Shown here: positions 1-15,121 of the stretch, piece by piece
How positions within the stretch are numbered: the first letter of the stretch is position 1
Layout: each line of letters begins with the position of its first letter
Origin: Siphlonurus alternatus
Taxonomy: Eukaryota; Arthropoda; Insecta; Ephemeroptera; Siphlonuridae
Direction: 5' to 3'
DNA: 64,000 nucleotides
NCBI GenBank assembly: GCA_949825025.1
Contig: OX463778.1
Location: 27,957,551 to 28,021,550, forward strand
Program-made: the position numbers and the translations under genes
The notes under the pieces: generated by a model
Told to the model about the DNA's origin: nothing
Databases searched by the model: none
Seen by the model: only the letters and a program-made list of their open reading frames with translations

Positions 1-595
1 AAACCCACCGCACGCCACTGGGTATTCCGAGTAATGTGATCATTGGATGATTTGATGTTTGTTAAATCCCTGCAGTTTGTTCAAGCAGAGATTGTGAATT
101 TGTGATGAACCCTGGTTGGAAAAGTCTGGCCACTAACAAAGAATGACTCTAATTAACTGACTTGACTGTTATGTTAGCACCTCTACTGCCTGTTGTTACA
201 AGCTCTAAATTCCAGTGGATGAAATTCAACAATCTAACATGAGTGTTAATGTACCTATGGTCAGCTCTGACATATTTATCATATTAGTTTATTTTTGTAA
301 AATTCCTTTCGTAAAAATACAGTGAAAACTCATTATTATAAACTTATTGTTAGGTAAAACTCGATTTTGAGTAAAAGAGATCACAGTCGTGTCAAAAATA
401 ATTAGCATTGCGTGGTATAGGAAAAACTTGATGTACACTATAGTAAGGCAATACTTGATATAAGGAAACCTAATTTCCTGGGTCCCTTGACTTTAATTTT
501 ATGTAACAACAATTTTTTACTGTTTTTCACTCTTATACTGTTGTCTAGATAATAATTTAATGGTTTGTCTTTTTTTTTTTTTTTTTTTTTTACAG
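1..595. other. Intron or upstream sequence of the URB2-like gene, no exon recognised
   Basis: AT-rich sequence with no convincing exon. It ends in a run of about 20 T followed by TACAG at 591-595, a strong 3' splice site that opens the first visible URB2 exon. The short reading frames here are not supported by splice signals or recognisable protein. Confidence 0.5.
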
Positions 596-3500
596 TTGTT
601 AATTTCAACTTTAGAAAAAGGAAGAAAAGAAATTGCACATATAGCTGCAGAATGTTCCCTTGTGATATTGCAAGCTAATTGCATGGAGCATTACCTTAGT
701 AGAAAACCTAAAGAGTTTATACAACTTTGTGAGGCTGTTTTGACATATGTTACCTCTGTGGAACCTTCAACCGAGATCGTTGACTTTGCAAGGCAGGCGA
801 TAACAGCAATCCTGGCTTACAACAAGAGACTTCCTCCAGAACACAACTTCAGAGAAATGTTTCTCAACTATCTCTTTATGCTGCTCATAGTTGCTTGCAA
901 GAAATTTGAAAGTATAAAAGATGGGTCACAATTAACTACAGAAATGTTAAAGTGTATACAAATAGTAGTAGTATCCAAACAACATGAAGAATTGTACCAA
1001 TCTGTTCTAAATTACATTCTAGGAACTTCGTCATTCACAGAGTACTCCAAAGAGACTCTTCTCATTCAAATTAATAAATGTCCTGAATGGTTGGTACCAT
1101 ATTTATTGAAGACTGTTTTGCATACATTTGCAATAAGTTACAAGAAAACTCCGACTCTTGTCATCCAGATGTTCGTAGTTACATGTTACATCATAGGCCT
1201 ACGTCACCCTGCCAAGGAAGATTCTCTGAAAGTTGTGAACAGCAAACATTTGCGTGAACTACTGGGAGTAGATGAATTGAATCCAGCTTCTGTTCTTCAG
1301 CCCGTGCTTAATGCCCTTCAAGCAATGTTAGAAGTACTTGCAAGGGAAGAAGTCAACTTTGAAGAATGTAAAATTGGAATTGAGACTGGTAGAGAATGGT
1401 TGGCTCGACTCTTAACTCACGTTTTGGCCTCATTCTCAGTTGAACATGCTCCATCTTTAATTCATGCATTATGTCCATTAGCATCAGTAGATCTTCTGCT
1501 ACTAGAAACCTCTCTGCCAGATGTTATAGAATGGATGTGTTCAGTTCCGATTCCAGATGAGTTAGGTCAAGCCTTCTCTGACCTCATGGTTCATGCTCTG
1601 CATGCAGCGGAAAAACAACAGCGCCCTAATAAGCTCATTGGAAAATTATTAGATGGTCTCAATTCTGGTATTAACAAAAATGAAAATTCCAACATTGAGG
1701 TGTTGGTGTCTGACTCATTACTGAACCAAATCCAGATTTGCTGTGTGACAATGCACTCCAAGCATGTTGCCAGTCTTATGGCAACATTGCTGTATCATTT
1801 GGACCAGAGCTGTGCCGTCTATCTTGAAAAATTGATATATACAGCAGGTAATGCATTTATCATTGTTGGTTTTAACATTTACAGGCTTGAAATTCTCCCT
1901 TATTCTGCAATAAAGAGAAGCAAATGAAATTGAAAATGCTGTTGCTACTTTAAATACTGTATATAACATTAGATTTTGACTTAAGGTGTTTCTGTTCTCC
2001 TTTATCAAATTTTGTTTTGTTTCTCTCCTTCTTTTACTCTTCACAACAGTACTATTATTAGTAGTCAAAGTAGCTAAATACTCTATAAAGTAAATTTTGC
2101 ATTTTCTACAGTTTCAATTTTACTATCCCCTCTGATTTATATTTTTGACTACTTGTGTGCTAAGCTACTTGTTTTGCAGACCTGGGGCATGTGAGCTTCC
2201 TGAGCATCGTCAGCCGAATGCTCCGTTGCATGCTGCTGTCTACACGCGGCGCTCAGCACACCACACCTGCTCCAGTGCTTGCCAAACTGTGCTCCCAGCT
2301 GGTCAACATGGGGAAAGTGCTGGCCAAGCTATCTGTGGCAATACAAGCACTTAGCGAGGTAACCACAACCCTTGTTTTGTACCCTTGTAGACGTTAGTTC
2401 ACACCTGACTTGTGAGTTCAGGGAAAGAAATAGTGAACATTTTCCTGTAAATTATGTTTATGTACAGTGAGTACTACAAACCATAGGAGAGGGGAGTATA
2501 GTCACAGCACAGATCAAGGTACTTTTTTAAAAGAGCACCAATGTTATCTTATCGAAGCACTTGAATTTCCAAATTCTGTAACTTGCTTTAATATTATTTA
2601 CAAGTGTAGAATTAAATACTGTACTCTGCAGTAAACTCTGCAGTAAAAAAAGTAGAAAATAATGTTGTTTTGATTGTTTGAGCTAGTTTAATTTACCTTA
2701 ACACTATTAAATAATGTCATAAAAAATTTCCACATAAAGTGCAATGCTTTTCAAAGGGAGCGCAAGGAACAACAAGCTCTCGCCTTCAATTGTTTTTCTC
2801 TCGCTGCACGGCAAATGGACAAATAGAATGGAGTGACAATACGCAAGTACAAGTACTGTAGCTGATGTTAGTAAGCACTGTACATTGATTCTGACCTTTG
2901 TCAATTTAATCTTTCAGTCAACATACAAACAAAACACAAGCATTAGTAAAAATTAAAAATTAAAGCACTTTAAATGAAGAAGTAATAGGAAAAAATGTAT
3001 TTATAAATTATATTACTGAATGTGTACTGAACAGAAGCTCAGATTGCAAAAATGAAATACTGCTTTAAAATCAACAATAATTCCCTACTACTGTATTTAA
3101 AATTCCTATTTAATTTGAATTTTGTAATCCTAAAAGTTGTAGTTTAATTTTATAATCTAACACACATTGCAAAAAAAAAAAAAAAAAATTACTCCATCAC
3201 AAGTTATATTGCGTTTTAGTTAAATTCCTGTTTCTTCTTTGATATTTTTGTTCTTTGGTTTATTAAGATTTTCTTCATCACATTAAACTAGGTGAGATTG
3301 GTGATTCTAGAACCTGTTTGTGATGATAGGTGTTTGTTTCAGAATGTGCCTTTGCTGGAGAGTTTCCTGCAGCTGTGTGTGGCCTGGGGGGAGCTACGCC
3401 TGCTGCTGCTCCATTATGTTGGCCCTTCTGCGGCGTGTCCCCTGCTCAGGCAGCCCAGGACACCAGTTGAAAGCGAGAACCCCTTCAATGTGTCCATGCT

Positions 3501-5830
3501 GCACTCGTACCTAGACAATAAGCAGTGGGTTAAGCTGGGCAACAAGCTCAATAAGATTGAATCTTGCAAGAAACACATGGTCAGTGGTCTCAAGCTCGCT
3601 ATGATAGCCAATACTTATTTCCTGTAGATTTTTTACCAAGCGTTGTTGAGGTTTACTGTGGCCTGTTGATCAACCTCATTTCATATGATTTTATTTTTAT
3701 GAAAGAAGACCAAATTAATAAATCATTTTACATTGATGAGTAAATGCAATATAAAAATATATTAATTGTACTATTTTTTTTATTCTTTTATTCTCTATTA
3801 AAATAGCAATCAAATTGTTAAGTTAGCAATTTCACATCATAAATGTTTTGTGTACTACAGGTGGAGCTTGTGGGACAAAAGTTACGTGTGTGTGTGCTGC
3901 TGGAACTAGCTGCCCCTCACTCTACTCTGCAAGCCTTGGCTGAAGAGGTGGCCCTGCAAGGCACTCCTGGGCCCCTCCAGCCTAGTCTGGGCCTGCTGCT
4001 GCCGCTGCTGCCCAGTAAGACCAGCAAAAAGGTAGCTGCCAAGGTCGCAACAGACCTGATAGAAGGTGGACCATGGCGCCAAGCTCTCCGGCAGCAAGAC
4101 CAGTGTGACAGCAAGTTCATTGGAGAGGTCGTCAAGGCCATTCTTCTGGCAATCAAGCAGGAAGGGTAAGTAGCTACCAAATTATTTTCTTTTCAATTTT
4201 TTTAGATTACCAATACCAAGTTAACGGAGAACAAAATGACGTATGCACTGTAAAAAGAAAAGAAAAGGCAGTTTGCTTATTTTTTTTATATGTATATTGA
4301 GATGTAAAATTTAAATCCAAAGGAGACTTTTAAATGTTTTTATGTTTTCTAGATGAAAGAGTTGGTAGGAGGAAGGCAGCTTACGATTGTCTAAACTCCG
4401 CTGGGGTGATTAAGACCGCGGAATGTTGTGCAAACAACATACGTGCCCCGCTAAGAAACGGTACTTAACTGTCTGGCGTGCAGACTGGGTATTAGGAGCC
4501 CCAGAGAGCACTGTGAACAATGTTGAAAAGCAAGTTCCGCCATTGGTAACCAACCAACCATATTTTCTATCTTTTGCTACTGCTTTTTAAATTATATTTT
4601 ACATGTACTAGTAAAATATTTAAATAATAAAAATTATAATCCCATAATCACCCACAAATGTTTAGTCTTTAAAAAATAAAATAAAGGATTCTATAAAATG
4701 TACACAACAGCAAAAATCACCAACTGTCAACATTTCTTGTTCATGTAGTCCATGCTTCATGCTACATTTAACATTATTTTTCTAATGGGAAACCTTACTT
4801 TTCTGTTTCAGATTTGGCCAGAGTGAAACTGTTCTAGAGAGTCTTGATAAGAAATTGACGCCAGAGAAACTGGAAGCCATGGCCTCCAGTCTCTGCCAAA
4901 CAATTAGCAAAACTAATTATACAAGACAGGAAGAACTTACTCCTTATCTAGAAGCCCTGGAGATGTTGCCCCTGAAACAAGTCCAAAAATCTGTGAGATC
5001 AGCATGTGTTTTGGGAGTTTTAGCAGCTTGCTGCAGTCTTGAAGATACTTGGGATCTACCTGCAAGAATTATTATTCAAATACTCGGAATTACAGGAAAA
5101 GACACCCCTCTTCCTACAACCATGCAGTATGGCAAGATAATCGATTGGATTCTAAACTCAAAGGGAATCCAAACACTCTCCAGTAATCCAAAGTAATTAT
5201 ACAAACAGAGGAGAGTTCTGTAAAATCATTAAAGGACTTATCACCAATTTTAGCCTAGAAAGATTTAGTACTAGAATTTGATATGAAATTTGGTACTAAA
5301 TATTACTCAGGTAAAATCTGCATTAAGTTCTTCGTGCAAGTCCACCCTTCACCTTGTGTGTGAAAAACAAAGCTTAATCTTCCTAATTTTAGGTTGCAAG
5401 AAGCTCTCGTATCCTCACTTCTTGGAAACTCTGCCTTGACTCCTGATTCATTGGCTGTTGGCGTGAAGGCATTGAACAACGCATTGTTGAAAAATGCAAG
5501 TCCACTGGTAGCATGCATGATCAATTTCTTGTTGCCATACTTGAATGTAAGTACAGTACATAAGTTAGAAGTTATATTTCAGAGGTATAGCTTTTTTATC
5601 TACATTGCTAGAATTAAATAGAGAACAATGATTACTACAGTATATATCAGTACTAAAAATGTAGAAATTTAGTACCACAGTATGTAAATATTTTTTATTG
5701 ATAGTTTACTTTTTCAGGCTGTAACCATTTCAAAATGGCCCTTAATCTTTTTGTTGCATCCAAGAATAGAGCTTACAAAATTGTGCCACTTTTTTTTTTT
5801 TTTTACATTTTTCAGTTGTTATTTATTTAG

Positions 5831-5893
<63 letters not shown>

Positions 5894-8800
5894 TCTATTT
5901 ATTTATTTATTTTCACCCATATAATGCATACATAATTATTAAAAAAAAAATGAATTTAATAAAATTAAAAATAATATAGACGTGTTTTATGCATTTACAA
6001 TAATATATTTAGAGTGAGGACCAATGCAGCAGCACCAAAATGGCACCATAACACTTAAAGTGGTATCGGTCCGTAAATGAATACAAAATTATATAGCCCA
6101 TAGGCTTAGTCAAACAATAAATCAATAAATAATTTTATTATTCACAAGTCAGAAGGTGTCTCCTTAAACTTAAAGAGAAGGAAGAGGTATAACGATAGAC
6201 AAAATTGTTTTGATAAAGTGATGTACGCAATATAAAGTTATAAAAAATGATTTGTTATAACCATTGCAAGTACATTGCATTGTACATATCATACATGTAT
6301 CCAAGTTCTATAGTTCCATCAAAACCTTGTAGTTTTTATACACAGTTTATATTCTGAGGCGACGAATTGTAAAATAATTACCCAAAGTAGATGTGGTGAA
6401 AATTGTATTTTACATTTATTATTACTATTATTAGTTGTCGCATAATTTATCATTAATCATGAATACTGAATTAATTATAGCTTTTATAAAAATAACACCA
6501 CTGTTTTAGTTTTAATGTACTGTAATAGCTTATAAATGTATAATAATGAATTCGTTTTTAACACAATCTACCATATGTTCCAGTCTCGTGTAAAGGGTGA
6601 GGACAGCAAAAACATAGAGCGTCTTGGGAAGTACAAGAAGGAGTTGTCTGAAAATGTACTCCGATACCACATTTTGCACCCCAAGGACCTGAATGACTTG
6701 TTATTGCCGGCCTACTGTTCAGCCCTGTTGTCCCCTGACTGCAGCGACCAAAACATGGCTCAAGGTCTCCGGTTCCTGCCTGACCTTGCAGCGGATGCGA
6801 TCGCGTATGAGTCAGCAGATGTGCTGGTCAAAATCCTACAATGTGCTGTGGCATTACCGGCCTCTCATAGTGAGCCCCTCATGAAGGAGCTGTGGCCGTA
6901 CATGTGTCTGGCTCAGGACCTGCCCACAGCTGGGCAGCAATGTCTGCAGAAGCTGCTGGCCGGAGCCTCACAAGAGCAAATGAGCAAGATAGTAGAAGCT
7001 CTCTTGGAATATGAACTGGTAATTGTTATTTATTTTATAGTCAATATATTAAAATTATGAATGAAGTTAAACTTTTATCACTAGTTCAAATATATCCCCT
7101 TGTTGTCTTTACCGCTTCTTACATTCGTAAATTAATACTATGGTACTGTATTTAAAAATATTAATCATAATAACAAAAAATATTATCCAGTAGTCTGCAG
7201 TAAAAATTATTTTTTAAGTACTGTACAGTTCAACAGTAATAACATCATTATCAACATAATCCTAGCTAAAAGATCAAAGATTTTTGTTGATCCTGGTTCT
7301 TGATTTGCAGGAGGTTGGCTTTGGCTTGTGGAAGCTTCTGGTTCAGACGAGAGGTGAGCGGACGGAGCATGCCTGGCTGCGAAGACTGCAGGGCTGTCTA
7401 CGGCTCTGTTTGTCTCGCTGGAACCTTTCTGAGGACAGCCTACACAAACAAGTTCTTCCCTGTCTGGAGCTGCTCATTACCCTCACCAAGAGCAAGGTTG
7501 GTTCTCCCCTCAAGCTGTCATGTACAATAATTATTATTAAAAAAAGTTATCAATGCCTAGTAATAAAAAAGTGTCTAATTTTTATTATATGCAGCAGTAT
7601 TTGAAATTTGAAAACAAATTATCTCACCATTAAGGTTGAGAAAGCTAAATTTGTAGTCCTAAAAACAAAGGAAGGGAAAAAACAATTAAAAAAAAGAATC
7701 TCCTTTATCATAAAGGAAGCAATTTGATATGAGTAAGTAAGAATATGAATGAATATAAGAAGTATCTGGGTATGATTACAGTCTTTATTTTATTTACAAT
7801 GAATAAAAGGAAATTCACTTGAAACTTTTAAAAAGTAAATTGATCACATTATTGACATTTTAAGGTATTAAAAAAATCAAACAAAATTATTGCTCATTAT
7901 TTCATTCTTACTTAAATTATATGTTGTATTGAAAATGTGCATTTAAAAATTATGCAGAATAAACATGAGAAATTTTCTGTAATTAATAAAGGAGAAAAAA
8001 TAATAGAAATATAGGTAATTTATGCCTAGAAATTATTTTATTTTATGTTAAAAAAACACACTATAGTAAAAAAATTATCTCTGTGAAAGATGAAACCTTC
8101 ATATTTTGATGTCTGTGATTTGGATTGGTGCTTACAATGCCTGTGTTCTCAGGTTGAGCTGGAGCCCACCCTGCTGGACCTCTGCCTGGACAGCGTGACC
8201 TCGCTGCAGCTGGACTCTCGCTCACCTGACTTTGGGCTTGTACCAGTGATCCGAGCTTCCTTGACCTTGCTCAACGCCCTGCTAACCTCGCGAGGCGCCC
8301 TCCTCCTGGAACGTATCCCTGTCCTACAGCAGCGGCTGGCAACGGTAACCTCTGCCCTGGCGAAGACCGCCCAGCCCTCGGTCAGCATGGACCTGGCAAA
8401 TCAGCTGGCGGCCTGCGCCCATGCCGTAGAGGGGTAAGATATGTGACTAGTTTACACGGAAATAAATATGCACTATGATAACATCAACTATTTATTTGTT
8501 AATTTTTTCACTAATTTTAAAAAGTGAGTTTCACATAAATTCATATGTATTTGTTTATTTCAATGAATGACTAGTCTCTTCAAAGGTTTGTTGAACCTAG
8601 ACATGAATGTTGTCATCACAAGAAACCGACAGGGGTGTAAGGAACTTTTAAATTTCATACCGCTTGAAATTTTTAGTTACAGAAATGTTGCAACCTTCCT
8701 ATGAGTCAACATGTCTTTGAGTCACTTCGCCGACTTGACCGGCTCTTATCTCTCTCGGACACAACAGGTAGCGCTGCTGCCGATAAGATATTTTTTTAGA

Positions 8801-9430
8801 CATAAAATGTCATATTATGTTAAGAATTTAGAAATTCCTTATGCCCCCAACGGTACAGGTTCTTACCTGGGAAACACAAAAAGTGGTATTGCTTTTACAT
8901 TAATTGTTGACAATAGATTTGTTTCCGATAGTTGCATTATTTTTTATTTTTTGTAATGTTTTTTTTACACATTATTATTACAGTATATTACTATAACTAT
9001 AGAAGTGTAATTAATTATAATTATATAAAAATAAAGTAACTCACTTTTTGTTCCAGGATTGGTGTTGGAATTCATGTTTACAAGAAGGACTTTGCCAGAG
9101 CTGCACCGTACATGGTGTCAGATATTTTGCTCTTGTTTGAGAACCACAACATTCACCCTGCAGTCAAGGTAAATTGAATTGTATTTACCATTGTCCTTCC
9201 TTCTTTTTTTCAGTTAAAAATTATCACTAATACTTCTCTTTTTTGTTCATAATGGTGTACACGTACTGTGAAACTTTTTTTTTTTTTTTTTTCAGATTAT
9301 TTAAAGTTCAGAATTATGCTTTTTGTTTGCTTGAATGTTGAAACACTACTGTAAATCACCCCTCTTTTTTGTCTGGAATAATAAGATATCTATCAACAAT
9401 GACCATGTGCAATAATGAACTGTCTGCTCT

Positions 9431-9507
<77 letters not shown>

Positions 9508-12500
9508 ATGTTCAACATGCTAATTTTTATGAAGGTCACACTGTAAGTAGTGAATTATTAAATTGAGATTACCCCTCCCATGCTTACATTAAGGTCTGTC
9601 GCTATGAAAATATGCAAGTGGAATGAAAAGAGATGTCACTACCAGTCTTTAGTAAATGATGTCCGAGATTGGGTGATTTTAATTCCAACATTTCAAAGGA
9701 AATAATAAGATTAACCGTTTTTAAATGAGCAACAGTCATTATAATTATGTTTATCTATTTCCTAGTCTGATTAATTTGTGAATACAATAATTATATGTTA
9801 AGTTATTGCAGTTAAAAAAATGCCCCTATAACTCAGAGAGCAAAAGCTCAAGGCAAAGAAAGAAATATGAAGGGCAGCCGTGCCGTGATGAATGCTCCTT
9901 CTCTACCGTTGCGAGTGCGCCTCAACATTCCATTGTATTTTAAATCGAATAGAAGGGAGAGTAACGGTAAATAAACAAATATGTATTATTTTGAAAGAAT
10001 TAATATTATGATTTTTAGGATAGTAAGCATCGAAACTTTTTTTTTTTCGATAAAAAAATAAAATATATTATTGTATTTTTTAATTCCTTTTGTTATATAT
10101 AATGAATCCAACTCGAATCTAATTAAGTAATAATTAATCCTAATAATTACGTAATTTTATATATTAAAATTTACTATCATTCATAATGCTGTTTCGCTTT
10201 ATGTGGCTCATCATATCTAATCATATGCTTGAAATAAAAATAATTTGATAATAATTTGTTTCTGGATCCGCGCCTGATTATATTTATATATATATATTAA
10301 TAATTTTTTTTTTTACAAGGATATACCCCTTAGAGCTTACAGCTCGCGGCGGGGTACTGGGTAGGGATATAAGGTAGGGAACGGATAGTGGCCACGGCCT
10401 GCATGCTTACGCGTCCCAGCATTCGCTGAGGTGAGACTGAGGGAACCGTGGAAAACCTCAGTCAGGACGGACACCTTTACTTTTTCTCAATGGACCAATG
10501 CGATGTCCAAAGCCTGGGGAACCACACACAAGTGCATCACTGCACTGGGTGGAAAGCGAGACGAATTTACCCCAGGGAGGGAGCAGCGTATTTTTTACTT
10601 GAAACGGTCACCCATCCAAGTACTAACCACGCTCGATGTAGCTTGACTTCGGTGATCTAACGAGAACCGGTCAATGCACTGCGCCAATAATATTATTATT
10701 AAAAAAAATAATAATAAATATATTTATTTATTTATTTATATTTATATAAATTTTATATTTTTGTAGGGGACAGGGTAAATGAACCGAAAGGGAAATAAAC
10801 CGAAAGGGAAATGAACCGAAGAGGAAATGAACCGAAGAGGAAATAAACCGAAAATTTTACTTGGCCACGCCCTCGCCACGCCTCCGTTTAACAAAGTGGT
10901 GGGAGGTATTGTAAAATCTGGCAACACTGTACACTTTTCGGTTTATTTCCTTTTCGGTTCATTTCCTCTTCGGTTTATTCACTTTTCGGTTTATTTCCTC
11001 CTCGGTTTATTTCCCCTTCGGTTGATTTCCCTTTCGGTTCATTTCCTCTTCGGTTTATTTACTTTTCGGTTTATTTCCTCTTCGGTTTATTTCCTTTTCG
11101 GTTCATTTCCTCTTCGGTTTATTTCCTTTTCGGTTCATTTCAAATTCGGTTTATTTCCTCTTCAGTTCATTTCCTCTTCGTCTCGGCATTTCCAATTCGG
11201 TTCATTTCCTTTTCGGCTCATTTCATTTTCGATTCATTTCCTTTTCGATTGAATTAAAAAAATCTAAATGTATGAATATATAGGGTGCGATTCAGGAAGG
11301 AGTTAGCCAGATTTCTAACCACGTTCAGCTTAACCACGTTTAACTGTACCTGTTTTACGTGTTAAACCACCTAGTTAAACGTGGTTAAGTTAATCGTGTT
11401 TAGAAACCTGGCTAACTGCTTCGTGAATCGCGTACATAGTGGTTGAAAGTTGAAAGACTATTCCGATCACTTTAACCCCAAACAATGTACACTCATCAAC
11501 TTGCAAAATTTCCCTTTGCAGACTTGTTAACCACCATGCCCTATGTTATTCTTATGAGACATGATGATTAAAAAGGCTGCAAGTGGAAATTTTCTGAGGC
11601 GACGTCGAGTGGTTAGCATGATATGCTGGCATTGAACTGTTCTCGTTAGATCACCGAATTCAAGCAACGTCGAGCTATAGCACATGGATGGGTTACCTTT
11701 TCAAGTATATTATGTTGCTCCTTTAAAACAACATATTTTCAAAAAAATCCAAATCCTGAGTCAATTAACGCGTCGATCATTTCACATTATAGTAATAAGT
11801 TACTTTATTTCACAAATACCATGCAGAATCAATTAAGTTATTTAAGTAGATTGGAACATTACAAATTCTTTCGATAACTGCATAAACCAGAAATTTTTAT
11901 CAGCTCTCCCCCTTTTAGCCAATATTAGAATTATCAAACAAAATTCAGGGTAGGTAACGCAATAATATTTTGAGATAATCAAGCTTTTCCTTCCCATTTG
12001 ATTACCATGTAAAACTGATATTTTTCGTGGAATTTTTGCAGAAAAGTACTCATGGCTCGAAATCCTGTTTGAGAATTTAATGGTATATTTTTCTTTCGGA
12101 ATGTATTAGTAAAAAAACTCCAAGCTTTGTATTGCAAACTACCGCTATAGGGCCAACTCAATATTATTTTTTGCTAATCAACTTTGAAGATATCAATCTG
12201 AGAGTATCCCATGATAAATTCATGGCTGCCATCTGGAAAATCTTAAAAAAATTTGGAAAAAAATAAATGAGAAAACTGAGGTGACAGTTCTCTTCTAAAT
12301 TTGATTTTCTTATTTGTCAAATAAAATTCAACATTTTTCTAAAAACTTATAATCTTGAAAGGTAAAGTTTAAAAATTTGTCCGCAATGCAGGTTGACTAC
12401 TTTAAAAATTACCCGAAGAGCTGATTTTCTATCCACACTTTAATACCGAGTAGTGCCGTTGAATTCAGCAGCGGTGCTGTTAATTCGACTATAATATAAT

Positions 12501-15053
12501 TAAAATTAAATCAAATGAGGTGGCCAGCTTGACGGTTTTCCAGCCACCTCAAACCTTTAAATACATGATATAAATGTGAATTGCATCCCAATCATTGCAT
12601 GGTACCAGAGTGATGCCGTGGGTTGGTGCAGTTTATTTTAGTGGAGCATCATTATATTAATTTTAATTAATAAACCGTCATCGCCGTCATTTCGCGAGGC
12701 GATCGAGCATAGCGAGCGATAGCGAGGGCAGAGCCATAGCCCTCTGGTGGGCTATGGCCCTAGCCATAGCCTTCCACCAGAGGGCTATGGCAGAGCGTAC
12801 TTGATACGCTCTGGCGAGGGCTATGCTGGATCGAGGTAGGGAGAACGCGCGATTTTTTGAAACTCGTATTTTTAAACTTAGATTATTTCTCAATTCCGCG
12901 CGGAACATGATCGCTTTTTTTTCAAATCTATAACTATTGCAATGTAAAGTTCCGTTTATATGGTTAAAGTTAAGTTAAGGTTATAATTAGAGAGTTTGCA
13001 TGATTTACTGCGGCTTTCAATATGCTGCAATAAAAATAATAATATAATGTTAGAGTAAATATTGTTACTTTTTATTAAATTCAAATGTTTATTTATTCGG
13101 CAACAGTTACAGAAGCAATGACCAAATATAATAAAATTATCATTATAATATTAATTACAGCTGATTTGTTTTGTTATATCACTTATATCTCATGCAGAGT
13201 TGAAGCATGGCTTTTTTCTCACAATTTTATTTGGATAAGTAAACAGTTTTACTTCTTAGAAAAGAGAAAAACCATACAGATTTATAAAGATGAATAATCT
13301 TTTTTAGATGCTAGGCCTCGTTTGAATTTGAAAAAGTAGTCCGAAGGTCAGTGCAGTGCACAACATATTTTAATTAATTATAATGCAATATTATTCTTTA
13401 TTAGTTCAAAACTTTAATAATACACATTCTGTGTAACATTATAGAGTTAGAGTATAACAGGCAAACATGCACTTACTAATTTTTTAAAGAAACTTACAGT
13501 TAGTTTTTTTTTATGTGCTATTTTGCAATAGAAAGGTACCCGACATTAACCCTCGTATTAACAGATTAGCATTGCAATAGTTATCTTTGCAATGGCTTTT
13601 TCGTGTATTTTATATTATACATTCCTCACAGAAAAATGTACCTTTACAATAGAATGTTAATATAGTAGGGAAGCTATAGTGTAATTTATTCTTAATATTT
13701 TTATTATTTTTATTAATAAAAACAATAATACAGGCCTACCAAGGCCGGAAGCCGGACTGTTTTACAATCATCTTACATTTTAGATTAATTTAATTATTAA
13801 ATTTTATTTATGTTTATTTTAATGTTGATTAAGGGTTTAGGGTGAGAAAATTATTACACATTAATGGATCAATTTTAAAGTTAAATATTACGTTGATTGA
13901 TTGGTTGATATTTTGGAGTAATTGACACATTTTGGTCAAGTATGCCTATTTATTAATTATTCCAAATATGAATCTATTCAAAAATACTATAGTAAAATTA
14001 TGCTATTCAGGGAAAGGGGGGGGGGAACTTTTTAACGGTAAAGCTACGCCAAAGGAATATAATTTGGTTGGACAATCTATATATAATAGAATTTTTTTAT
14101 TTTGAAATAGTGAATGAATTTAGCAGGTCAATTTTTCCAAAATAAATTTAATTTTTTGTTTATATTTTTATGTATATAAATAAATTTACCACTGCTATTT
14201 TATATATAATTTACATGTAAAATTTCAATAAAACACATAATTTGTATTATAGTTAATCTGTTAATCAGTAAAAATGAGTTTGTTGAAATTGAAAAAAGTA
14301 TACAAGCAACTGGACCACGTGCAATGTGGCGCGTAAAAGAAAACTATAGGATAAAATTTTCATGCACTATTAAAAAACATAATCAAAAATAAAATTTTTT
14401 ATTGTTTCATAAAACAAAATTGCACATTTTTTTTTTAATTAATTTTGATTTTATTGTATATTGGTTGGTTTTGCATTTGAAATTAAATCTTAAGGTAGAG
14501 ATAACACGGATCAGCTGGCTCAATGCTAAAAAAAATCCCATTCATACAAATTATGAAAAAAAATTACAATGTTCTCCTCTACACCCCTATCAGTATAGGT
14601 AAAATATCAGGTGTACAAAAACGAGCTAGTTTTCGAGTTATTAATTTTTAAAGTTGACTAATTTAACATGGAACTTCTATTCCTCCATGTTAAACTAGAG
14701 AACTTTAAAAATTCGTTACTCAAAAACTAGCTCGTTTTTTTATACCTGATATTTTACCTACTGATAGGGGATATAGAGGAGAACATTTTAAATTTTTTTC
14801 ATAATTTTTATGAATGGGATTTTTTTAGCATTGGGCCAGCTGATCCGTATTATCTCTACCTTAAGAATATAACATAGTGAATTAATGCTACTATGATGTA
14901 TTATCATGATTTATGTGCATTTTAATTAATGTTTGTTTAAATTTTTATTGATAATTCTAAGTGCATTAATACAGTATAATATTGTATCATGTTTAATTTT
15001 TAAGGTATTTATAAGTTTTTTGTCTCTATGTTGTATTATGTACATCCACATGA

Positions 15054-15121
<68 letters not shown>

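Noticed and set aside
560..595. Coding start at 560 with a Phe-rich N-terminus
   Set aside because: The Phe run is the T-tract of a 3' splice site ending TACAG at 595. The exon starts at 596 and the gene continues to the left.
2145..2397. Alternative + frame starting at 2145
   Set aside because: A shadow of the URB2 exon 2180-2358 in another frame, crossing the splice acceptor.
10600..10687. A true 5S rRNA gene
   Set aside because: Only part of the 5S sequence is present, with several changes, and it is joined to a repeated body and A-rich tail, so it is a SINE head.
10827..11252. 141-codon + frame rich in Phe, Arg and Ser
   Set aside because: It is produced by the 15-base TTCGGT repeat keeping one frame open. 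The repeat has no coding signals and recurs in an element.
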